9,999 nucleotides of DNA from Candidatus Shapirobacteria bacterium (lineage in GTDB: Bacteria; Patescibacteriota; Microgenomatia; UBA12405), in the NCBI GenBank assembly GCA_028709405.1, contig JAQVXB010000015.1, positions 1 to 9,999 on the forward strand. The letters run 5' to 3'. A program made the translations under genes and the position numbers. Position 1 is the stretch's first letter, and the number at the start of each line of letters is the position of its first letter. The notes under the pieces were generated by a model. It saw only the letters and a program-made list of their open reading frames with translations. It searched no databases and was not told the origin of the DNA. Below, in pieces: positions 5,519 to 9,999 of this stretch.

Positions 5519-5528
5519 ATTATATCAA
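5519..5528 (-). promoter_or_regulatory. Extended -10 (TTGATATAAT) for the tRNA cluster
   Basis: TTGATATAAT contains a perfect TATAAT with a TGn extension. It ends 8 nt before the 5' end of tRNA-Thr(UGU), and only a short gap separates it from the divergent glycosyltransferase promoter. The expected start lies 1-2 nt before the mature tRNA. Confidence 0.65.
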
Positions 5529-5546
5529 GAGGATTAAATTTTGAGG

Positions 5547-5552
5547 TAGAAT
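5547..5552 (+). promoter_or_regulatory. -10 box (TAGAAT) before the glycosyltransferase gene
   Basis: TAGAAT ends 6 nt before the ATG at 5559, so transcription would begin at the start codon. An alternative reading is a weak Shine-Dalgarno GAGGT at 5543-5547, but its 11-nt spacing is long. The leaderless reading fits the other genes here. Confidence 0.4.
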
Positions 5553-5558
5553 AAGACT

Positions 5559-6701
5559 ATGGAAAAAAAGAGAATTTTGGTTTTGACTGACACTATGCCT
5601 TGGGGACATAGGTCTATAGCTAAGGCTATATATAATTATTTAAAACTTAATGAAAAAAATAATAATTTGGAAATTCATTATGCTGAAATAAAGGCAGAAA
5701 CGGGGGTTGGTAATGATGTTTACACTTTTTTGTGTAGATATATGCCTTTATCTCATCGGATATTTCATAAATTGGCAGCTACTAGGATATCGGTTGAAAT
5801 AATGCAAGAGTTGAGTAAAAAGAATGTTCCTAAATTGGAGAAGGAAATTAGGAAAATAAAACCAGATTTAATAATTTCTTGTTATTTTTTACACAGTTGG
5901 GCATTGGTTGATTGTAAGAAAAAAATGGGAAAGAGTTTTAAGTTGTGGACAGTTGTAACTGATCCTTGGTCTATCAATCCGATTTCTTTTATAAAAGGGT
6001 GTGATCTTCATATTGTTTATGACGATGTTTCAGAAAAAATGACGAGAAAATATGGGATAAAGAAAGAAAAAATTTTAAAAACTGGATGGTGGGTTAGAAA
6101 TGAAATGTATTTGGAACATAATAAGGAAGAAAGCAGAAAAAAAATGGGAATTTGTGATAATAGACCAGTTATTTTTGTTGGGGGGGGAAGTTTGGGGACT
6201 AATTCATTAGTTAGTCTTTTGCCCAGTTTGCTTTTTATTAAAAAAAAGGTGGCTTTTATTATTAATACAGGAACTGATAAACTGGCCTACAAGATGGTGG
6301 AACGTTACGTAAAAATATTGTCTAAGTTAAATAAAGATAAGATTGTTTATATAAAAAATATGGGGTGGATTGATAATATGGCAGAAGTTTTAGGAGCGGC
6401 AGATATCGTTTTTGGTAAAGCTGGTCCTAATTTTTTGTTTGATAGTATAGCTTGTCAAAAACCTTTTGTGGCAATTACTCATATAGGTGGTCAGGAAGAT
6501 GGAAATATAGATTTAATTAAGAAGAAAGAGTTGGGTTGGATTAGGGAAAGGAGTAATAATTTGATTAATTTTTTGCATAAATATTTAAGCAACCCGAAAT
6601 ATTTTGAGAACAAATTTAAAGAAACGATTAAAAAAGAAGCATTAAATAACCAGAAGAGCTTGGGAATAATTTTAAAAAAGGTAAAAGAAGAGTTGATATA
6701 A
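5559..6701 (+). CDS. Glycosyltransferase, MGDG synthase / UgtP (GT28) type
   Basis: This 380-aa protein has the two-domain GT-B form. The N-terminal domain starts RILVLTDTMPWGHRSIAKAI, where GHRSIAKAI replaces the usual GGGHxxAA loop; TVVTDP (131-136) and GWWVRNEMY (176-184) are typical of MGDG synthase/diacylglycerol glucosyltransferases. The C-terminal domain has VGGGSLGTNS (207-216), the sugar-nucleotide site KAGPNFLFDSIACQKPF (287-303) and GGQEDGN (310-316). Such enzymes move a sugar from UDP-glucose or UDP-galactose to diacylglycerol at the inner face of the membrane; related MurG acts on lipid I. The first glycine-rich loop is unusual, so acceptor and sugar are uncertain. It is a monocistronic gene, divergent from the tRNA cluster, and its stop is 3 bp from the candidate ncRNA 3' end. 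Confidence 0.85.
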   Translation: MEKKRILVLTDTMPWGHRSIAKAIYNYLKLNEKNNNLEIHYAEIKAETGVGNDVYTFLCRYMPLSHRIFHKLAATRISVEIMQELSKKNVPKLEKEIRKIKPDLIISCYFLHSWALVDCKKKMGKSFKLWTVVTDPWSINPISFIKGCDLHIVYDDVSEKMTRKYGIKKEKILKTGWWVRNEMYLEHNKEESRKKMGICDNRPVIFVGGGSLGTNSLVSLLPSLLFIKKKVAFIINTGTDKLAYKMVERYVKILSKLNKDKIVYIKNMGWIDNMAEVLGAADIVFGKAGPNFLFDSIACQKPFVAITHIGGQEDGNIDLIKKKELGWIRERSNNLINFLHKYLSNPKYFENKFKETIKKEALNNQKSLGIILKKVKEELI

Positions 6702-6704
6702 GAA

Positions 6705-6853
6705 GTCCCATCAAAAGTTTTCTTCAATATTGGCTTTTCCATACTAAAAAATAGCGGAAAACTCTTTTAAGGCGCAAACCCTAAAAATATGTAATCCTTT
6801 TCAGATGGATAGTTAGAAAAAACACCTTCTTAAAGTTCTGCTTTTGATAGGAC
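6705..6853 (-). ncRNA. Candidate structured non-coding RNA, about 149 nt
   Basis: On the minus strand the two ends pair: GTCCTATCAAAAG (6853-6841) with CTTTTGATGGGAC (6717-6705), 13 bp with one G-U. Read on the plus strand the same pair is a C-A mismatch, so the RNA is on the minus strand. Inside, two arms form: CTTT and AAGGTG (6835-6823) with CGCCTT and AAAG (6774-6764), carrying an ATCC/GGAT hairpin; and TTTTCC/GGAAAA (6761-6756/6740-6735) capped by a GCTA/TAGT stem. A TTGAAC-17-TATAAT promoter predicts a start exactly at 6853. No reading frame of note is present. The size and closed ends recall 6S-type RNA, but I see no family signature, and no run of U follows the 3' end. Function unknown. 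Confidence 0.55.
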
Positions 6854-6859
6854 ACTTTA

Positions 6860-6888
6860 ATTATAGTTTAAAAGTTTATAAAGTTCAA
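6860..6888 (-). promoter_or_regulatory. -35/-10 promoter for the candidate ncRNA
   Basis: TTGAAC (6883-6888) and a perfect TATAAT (6860-6865) on the minus strand are separated by exactly 17 bp. Six bases follow the -10 before 6853, the first base of the closing helix. It is one of only two promoters here with a recognisable -35, as expected for a strong RNA promoter. It overlaps the promoter region of the divergent DUF1858 gene. Confidence 0.65.
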
Positions 6889-6898
6889 AGTTATAAAG

Positions 6899-6904
6899 TA
6901 TAAT
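6899..6904 (+). promoter_or_regulatory. -10 box (TATAAT) before the DUF1858 gene, with direct repeats upstream
   Basis: A perfect TATAAT ends 7 nt before the ATG at 6912, implying a leaderless mRNA. Just upstream the related sequences AAAGTTTATAAAG and AAAGTTATAAAG (about 6871-6898) form a direct repeat that could bind a regulator and would also cover the ncRNA -35. Confidence 0.55.
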
Positions 6905-6911
6905 AAGAGAT

Positions 6912-7139
6912 ATGAAAAATAAAACAAAAATAACTAAGGATATTCTGATTTTAGATTTAGTTGAGCAAAATCCAGATTTGACTGAGGTTTTGACAGAGAA
7001 GTATGGACTTCATTGTATTGGTTGTATGGCAGCATCGATGGAAACTTTAGAACAGGGGGCTTTGGTACATGGAATGACCAATGATCAAATAGATAAAATG
7101 ATAGTCGAACTTAATAAAAAGTTAGAGAAGCAGCGATAA
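6912..7139 (+). CDS. DUF1858 small redox-type protein
   Basis: This 75-aa protein is a complete DUF1858 domain, the family also described as the redox-disulphide domain associated with hybrid cluster proteins. Visible landmarks are ITKDILILDLVEQNPDLTEVL, the conserved pair C36/C39 in HCIGCMAASMETLEQGA, and the closing helix MTNDQIDKMIVELNKKL. The two cysteines may form a disulphide or bind a metal or cluster; the biochemical role is not established. No hybrid cluster or nitric oxide repair gene is in the window. Its 3' end overlaps the convergent M50 protease gene by 18 bp, so the two transcripts are antisense there. Confidence 0.9.
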   Translation: MKNKTKITKDILILDLVEQNPDLTEVLTEKYGLHCIGCMAASMETLEQGALVHGMTNDQIDKMIVELNKKLEKQR

Positions 7140-7724
7140 AATAAATTTGACAATAGGTGACATTATGGTTTGAAATATAGGAGCGCCACCAATGGGAAGA
7201 AAAACTAGAATTATGAGTAAGATAAAGCCATAACGGTCGAAAGTTTCTTGCCATTGAAGGGATTTATCTACTGGAAGAAGGTTCAAAAATATTTTAGAAC
7301 CGTCGAGAGGTGGAATTGGGAGAAGATTAAAGACAGCTAAGGAAACATTAATTAAAATTAAAAGATAAATTAAAATGTTTTGGACTCCAAAAATTTTTGA
7401 AATTAAGGCGCAAATTATAGCTAATAAAATATTTCCCATGGGTCCAGATAAAGAAATTATAATTTCATCTCTTTTAGGATTTTTAAGATTATAAGGGTCG
7501 ATGATGACTGGTTTAGCCCAACCGATGGTGGCAATGCCAGTGAAAGCACTAAGTAGGGGTAAAAGGACGGTACCAATAGGGTCAGCATGAGCGATAGGAT
7601 TTAAAGTTAATCGACCTAAAGATCTTGGAGTTGGGTCACCGAGACGATCGGCGGCAAAGGCATGACAAAACTCATGGATAGTAATACTGATGATTAAAGC
7701 CAGAAAAGAAAAGATATTTATCAT
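7122..7724 (-). CDS. M50 family membrane zinc metalloprotease (site-2 protease-like)
   Basis: This 200-aa intramembrane protease has HEFCH (17-21), which supplies the two zinc histidines and catalytic glutamate inside the first transmembrane helix (about 4-26), and the third ligand in NLLPIPPLDG (133-142), with D141. Four to five hydrophobic segments are visible (4-26, 50-70, 88-113, 116-135, 168-198). There is no PDZ domain, which fits the short, minimal M50 group common in bacteria and archaea rather than RseP. The natural substrate is unknown. The gene is divergent from rpmB, with a TATAAT at 7750-7755 that overlaps the rpmB -10, and convergent with the DUF1858 gene. Confidence 0.9.
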   Translation of the reverse strand: MINIFSFLALIISITIHEFCHAFAADRLGDPTPRSLGRLTLNPIAHADPIGTVLLPLLSAFTGIATIGWAKPVIIDPYNLKNPKRDEIIISLSGPMGNILLAIICALISKIFGVQNILIYLLILINVSLAVFNLLPIPPLDGSKIFLNLLPVDKSLQWQETFDRYGFILLIILVFLPIGGAPIFQTIMSPIVKFILSLLL

Positions 7725-7744
7725 ATTTCAAAAAATAAACCGAT

Positions 7745-7755
7745 TTGATATTATA
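7745..7755. promoter_or_regulatory. Overlapping divergent -10 boxes of rpmB (+) and the M50 protease (-)
   Basis: On the plus strand TTGATATTAT (7745-7754) is an extended -10 that ends 8 nt before the rpmB ATG. On the minus strand the same DNA reads TATAAT (7755-7750), 25 nt before the protease ATG. Both promoters need the same six base pairs, so RNA polymerase can open only one direction at a time. Confidence 0.55.
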
Positions 7756-7762
7756 CCTTACT

Positions 7763-7969
7763 ATGAGAACATGCAGTTTATGTAATAAGGGGACTAAGAT
7801 TGGTCAAAACCGATCACATGCCCAAAACAGAACACCAAGAACTTTTATGGCTAATATCCAAAAAGTTACTTTAACTGTTGGTGAGGATAAAATCAGCGGT
7901 ATTTTTTGTACCAAGTGTTTAAAGAGAATTAAAAAAGAAGCAAAAGAACAAAAAACGGCACTTAAATAA
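7763..7969 (+). CDS. rpmB: 50S ribosomal protein bL28
   Basis: This 68-aa protein is bL28: it opens CSLCNKGTKIGQNRSHAQNR, followed by TPRTFMANIQKVTL and GIFCTKCLKRIKK. The cysteine pairs C4/C7 and C49/C52 make the zinc ribbon of the C+ form. I start at ATG 7763; a TTG at 7745 in frame is not used, because those bases form the extended -10. The family signature begins two residues after this ATG. The mRNA is probably leaderless. A hairpin (7952-7979) spans the stop codon and could end transcription. Confidence 0.95.
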   Translation: MRTCSLCNKGTKIGQNRSHAQNRTPRTFMANIQKVTLTVGEDKISGIFCTKCLKRIKKEAKEQKTALK

Positions 7970-7979
7970 GCACCGTTTT
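7952..7979. terminator. Possible bidirectional terminator at the rpmB end
   Basis: AAAACGG (7952-7958) and CCGTTTT (7973-7979) form a 7-bp stem with a 14-base loop that includes the rpmB stop codon. The T run on one side and A run on the other allow termination from both directions, that is for rpmB and for the lysine-rich gene that ends at 7998. The stem is short, so the effect may be modest. Confidence 0.5.
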
Positions 7980-7997
7980 AAGTTTGAAATTTCACTG

Positions 7998-8102
7998 TTA
8001 TTTTCGTTTTTTGGTTTTCTTGGCGACCTTTTTCTTGGCGACTTTTTTAGTAGCTTTTTTCTTGACTACTTTTTTGACAGCTTTCTTTTTTTTGACTGGC
8101 AT
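7998..8102 (-). CDS. 34-aa lysine-rich basic peptide (histone H1 tail-like)
   Basis: ATG at 8102 to TAA at 7998 encodes MPVKKKKAVKKVVKKKATKK followed by VAKKKVAKKTKKRK. Of 34 residues, 20 are lysine or arginine and the rest mostly alanine, valine and threonine, in a loose (V/A)-x-KK(K) repeat like histone H1 C-terminal tails. It should bind DNA, RNA or the ribosome through charge; no folded domain is expected. That it is a real gene is strongly supported by a perfect AAGGAGG site 7 nt upstream and a TTGACA-16-TTTAAT promoter. Codons alternate AAA and AAG and valines use GTC, so the repeat is not simple DNA slippage. It lies between rpmB and fmt, tail to tail with rpmB. Confidence 0.75.
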   Translation of the reverse strand: MPVKKKKAVKKVVKKKATKKVAKKKVAKKTKKRK

Positions 8103-8109
8103 ATTTTTA

Positions 8110-8150
8110 CCTCCTTGATTTAATTAAAAAGTATTTAAAAAAAATGTCAA
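8110..8150 (-). promoter_or_regulatory. Promoter and perfect Shine-Dalgarno of the lysine-rich peptide
   Basis: A consensus -35 TTGACA (8145-8150) and TTTAAT (8123-8128) are 16 bp apart. AAGGAGG (8110-8116) follows, 7 nt before the ATG. The predicted start falls at or just before the Shine-Dalgarno, so the leader is only about 14 nt. This is the strongest combined expression signal in the window. Confidence 0.7.
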
Positions 8151-8395
8151 AAAAATAAAATCCTATCTTTAGGTAAAATTCTAATTTTGGAAAATTAAAA
8201 TGGAGATAATTTTTACAAAATATTTAGTAAAATATTCCTATTTATTGGCTAAATTTAAAAGTGGATAAAAAAAATTTTTGGAAAAAATGAAAAAATTATT
8301 TTAGAAAAAAGGCGTAAGTTTACAGAAAAAAAGTGATTCATTAATGGTGAAATTTTCCAACAAATTTAAAAAATGTTTTTAAATTTTGCCTATTT
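8151..8395. other. AT-rich intergenic stretch without a recognised gene
   Basis: Between the promoter of the lysine-rich gene and the fmt stop there are about 245 very AT-rich bases. I see no supported reading frame. The only structure is a perfect 11-bp A/T inverted repeat, AAATTTAAAAA-atg-TTTTTAAATTT (8362-8386), placed 9 bp after the fmt stop, and a smaller AATATTT/AAAATATT palindrome near 8219-8236. The first could be a weak fmt terminator, though no T run follows it in the minus direction. Confidence 0.5.
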
Positions 8396-9262
8396 TTAGG
8401 ATTTATTTATAGTGTAGTATTTGACAATTTCGGACCATTCAATACTTTTCTTTCCTTCTATTTGGACTATCTTTGGGGTAAATTTTTGATTAATTATAGT
8501 GCTAGAAATTATTTTCATTTTTAAAATTTGGTTTTGTTGATTAGTAACAAAAGTCCAGGCAATTGGCCAAGGGTTTAGAGCACGGACAAAACGATCTATT
8601 TTTAAATCATCCCAAGTCCAATTAATTTGAGCTGATTCTTTGGTGAATTTAGGAAAATAAGATTTTTGAGTGTGATCTTGTTGTTGAAGATTATTTGGAT
8701 TTTGAATATAAGATTTAAGAATAGATTCAAGATTTTTAGCTGCAAGATCAAAGGCTTTTTGATAAAAAGAGAGGGCAGTTTCTTGAGGAGTTATGTCAAA
8801 AGGAATTTGACTAATTATTGGTCCATTATCTGGGAGAGAATCAATTTGGAAAAAAGTGACAGCAGATTTGGTCTCACCATTGATTATTTGCCAAGGGCCA
8901 GGGGTGGCGCCGCGATATTTTGGTAAGGGTGATGGATGAATGTTTACAATCTTAAATTTAGGAATATCAATCATTTCTTGGTCAAAATAGGGAGGACCAA
9001 AGGCAACACATAATCCAATGTCCAATTTCAAATTTCTAATTTCCAATTTAAATTCGGGGGTGAATTCTTCAATTTGGAAAAGTTTTAGATTGATTTGTTT
9101 AGAAAAAGCTGCAACGGGATTTGGAGTGACTTTTTGGTCGCGGCCAATTGGTTTGTCTATTTTAGTAATGACTCCCAAAACATTAAAATCTTTAATTCCT
9201 AGAAGTTTTTTCAAGATGATGACAGAATGTTCGGAAGAACCAAAAAAGATTAGATTAGTCAT
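8396..9262 (-). CDS. fmt: Methionyl-tRNA formyltransferase
   Basis: This 288-aa enzyme formylates Met-tRNA(fMet) with 10-formyltetrahydrofolate for initiation. The N-terminal Rossmann domain starts LIFFGSSEHSVIILKKL; the catalytic set is N107 and H109 in NIHPSPLPKYRGATP and D145 in SLPDNGPI, matching N106/H108/D144 of E. coli. The C-terminal domain (about 205-288, starting FPKFTKESAQINWTW) is shorter than usual. The segment EFKLEIRNLKLDIG (70-83) is encoded by an AT-rich short-repeat sequence (9014-9055) and looks like an absorbed repeat. The ATG overlaps the upstream repeat-protein stop by 8 bp without a Shine-Dalgarno, so translation is likely coupled. Formylated initiation with leaderless mRNAs would make this enzyme central here. 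Confidence 0.93.
   Translation of the reverse strand: MTNLIFFGSSEHSVIILKKLLGIKDFNVLGVITKIDKPIGRDQKVTPNPVAAFSKQINLKLFQIEEFTPEFKLEIRNLKLDIGLCVAFGPPYFDQEMIDIPKFKIVNIHPSPLPKYRGATPGPWQIINGETKSAVTFFQIDSLPDNGPIISQIPFDITPQETALSFYQKAFDLAAKNLESILKSYIQNPNNLQQQDHTQKSYFPKFTKESAQINWTWDDLKIDRFVRALNPWPIAWTFVTNQQNQILKMKIISSTIINQKFTPKIVQIEGKKSIEWSEIVKYYTINKS
9014..9055. repeat. Short AT-rich repeat-like segment inside fmt
   Basis: The plus strand here is built from variants of TCCAATTTC and AAATTTCTAATTT, unlike the rest of fmt. It supplies the fmt helix EFKLEIRNLKLDIG in frame. Similar caaatttctaatttcc-type short repeats are, to my knowledge, dispersed in several uncultured bacterial genomes and found within genes; I recall this as a pattern and cannot check it here. 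Confidence 0.45.
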
Positions 9263-9999
9263 TTTGAGTTTTTTCTGGATAACCTTTTAAATAATCTCGG
9301 TATATTTTGTAAGAGTCAGGATTTTTATTAAAAAAATTTTTGATTAATTGGCGTTTATAATCTTTAGATAACTTTTGTTTTTGGATTTGTCTGGCTGTTT
9401 TGGTTAAATTATTTATACTATCGCTTGGTTCTTTCTGGGAATAGGAAATTAATAAACTTTCTAAATTTATTTTAGATAGTTCACCTACTTTTCTTTGAAT
9501 GTCTTCTAATGATGGTTGGTATTCTCTTAAAATACGAGTAATAACAATTAATTTTTTAAAGTTAGTACCAAAAATTGCCAAATTTGATTCAATTATAGTA
9601 ATTGGATTTAAATTAAGTTGATAGACATTATTTAATCTTGATAAGAGATTAATTTTAGAATCAATATTTTCAAAACCATAGCCAAGGATTTGAGGTTTTA
9701 ATTCAATAATTTTATGAGGATTAGTGAAACCTCGATCTTTGAGGCCGGAAATCTTGAGCTCAATATTATCAAAATCATAACCAAGGATTAAAGGTTGAGA
9801 CTCAATAATCTTATTGGGATTAGTGAAACCTCGATCTTTGAGACCGGAAATTTTGGCATCAATATTATCAAAGTCATAACCAAGGATTGAAGGTTGAAAC
9901 TCAATCATCTTATTGGGATTAGTGAAACCTCGATCTTTGAAGCCGGAAATCTTGAGATCAATATTATCAAAGGCTAGACCAAGGATTGCTGGTTGAGAC
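9255..9999 (-). CDS. mTERF-like tandem-repeat protein, N-terminus outside the window
   Basis: The frame is open to the right edge, with about 247 residues visible and the start beyond it; the internal ATG at 9908 lies inside a repeat and is not the start. The protein begins with repeats of 33 residues, for example IIESQPLILGYDFDNIELKI followed by SGLKDRGFTNPHK, three in near-identical form and at least two diverged (IIELKPQILGYGFENI, IIESNLAIFGTNFKKL). The pattern of two helices with a proline-x-IL-G turn per unit fits mTERF repeats, which build solenoids that bind nucleic acid in mitochondria and plastids. The last 110 residues are a charged, probably helical tail (QKQKLSKDYKRQLIKNFFNK). The stop TAA overlaps the fmt start by 8 bp. 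The role is unknown; nucleic-acid binding is inferred. Confidence 0.75.
   Translation of the reverse strand, partial: SQPAILGLAFDNIDLKISGFKDRGFTNPNKMIEFQPSILGYDFDNIDAKISGLKDRGFTNPNKIIESQPLILGYDFDNIELKISGLKDRGFTNPHKIIELKPQILGYGFENIDSKINLLSRLNNVYQLNLNPITIIESNLAIFGTNFKKLIVITRILREYQPSLEDIQRKVGELSKINLESLLISYSQKEPSDSINNLTKTARQIQKQKLSKDYKRQLIKNFFNKNPDSYKIYRDYLKGYPEKTQND
9711..9999. repeat. 99-bp tandem repeats inside the mTERF-like gene
   Basis: Two full units (9711-9809 and 9810-9908) and a partial one (9909-9999) share long identical blocks, such as GATTAGTGAAACCTCGATCT. The similarity holds at DNA level, not only in protein, which points to recent duplication or ongoing homogenisation. Older diverged units continue to the left. 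Copy number probably varies and may collapse in short-read assemblies. Confidence 0.9.

Noticed and set aside
6491..6742. 83-aa minus-strand reading frame
   Set aside because: It is antisense to the conserved end of the glycosyltransferase and has no recognisable family.
6705..6853. MITE with terminal inverted repeats
   Set aside because: No target-site duplication is seen at the ends, and strand-specific pairing plus an aligned promoter favour an RNA; a mobile origin is not fully excluded.
7745..7969. bL28 starting at TTG 7745
   Set aside because: The extra residues MILYLT do not belong to the family, and these bases form the extended -10; ATG 7763 gives the normal start.
3950..8268. DnaA-box-like sequences TTATCCACT at 3950-3958 and, reversed, 8260-8268, with AT-rich DNA at 8151-8395
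   Set aside because: Two isolated near-matches in AT-rich DNA without a cluster or dnaA/dnaN neighbours do not support an origin.
8666..9290. Two plus-strand reading frames opposite fmt (86 and 90 aa)
   Set aside because: They are antisense shadows of fmt, whose catalytic motifs are intact.
1..9999. UGA read as glycine (code 25), as in some Patescibacteria
   Set aside because: All recognised proteins are full length under the standard bacterial code and contain no in-frame TGA.
9711..9999. CRISPR or noncoding satellite reading of the 99-bp repeats
   Set aside because: There are no spacers, the units abut, and the period is a multiple of three inside one open frame with a consistent protein repeat.

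Overview
The window is AT-rich, densely packed bacterial DNA. Small zinc-ribbon ribosomal proteins bL33 and bL28, compact enzymes, tRNA genes without an encoded CCA, many short hypothetical proteins and exclusive TAA stops all suggest a member of the Candidate Phyla Radiation (Patescibacteria). I infer this from gene style; no taxonomic marker proves it, and I would not go below phylum level. Genes read normally under the standard bacterial code.

Layout. 1-1141 (+): the C-terminal end of a P-loop nucleotide-kinase-like protein, coupled by TAATG to a dCMP deaminase, then a small two-helix membrane protein. 1138-3902 (-), read from the right: ribosome hibernation factor (hpf), bL33 (rpmG), a cysteine-rich radical SAM protein starting at or inside the end of rpmG, a GC-rich inverted-repeat island, an EpmA/LysRS-like enzyme without an anticodon domain, and a 51-aa hypothetical protein. 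3992-5510 (-): tRNA-Thr(UGU), tRNA-Thr(GGU), an octamer tandem repeat, tRNA-Ser(UGA), a membrane-anchored 116-aa protein and an HD-domain protein. 5559-6701 (+): an MGDG-synthase/UgtP-like glycosyltransferase. 6705-6853 (-): a candidate structured non-coding RNA with its own promoter. 6912-7139 (+): a DUF1858 protein, tail to tail with an M50 membrane protease (7122-7724, -). 7763-7969 (+): bL28. 7998-8102 (-): a 34-aa lysine-rich peptide with a perfect Shine-Dalgarno. 8396-9999 (-): fmt, preceded by and overlapping a gene with mTERF-like 33-residue repeats that runs off the right edge.

Much of the content serves translation: hpf, rpmG, rpmB, fmt, three tRNAs and an EpmA/LysRS-like enzyme. 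The most interesting points are (i) a -10 box placed 6-10 nt before at least eight start codons, implying leaderless mRNAs, beside two genes with strong Shine-Dalgarno sites; (ii) an unassigned ~149-nt RNA at 6705-6853 whose 13-bp closing helix starts exactly at the predicted transcription start; (iii) mTERF-like repeats, nearly identical in DNA, coupled to fmt; (iv) an EpmA-like enzyme with the LysRS-type glycine in its active site, beside a non-aminomutase radical SAM protein; and (v) a perfectly SD-equipped poly-lysine mini-protein.
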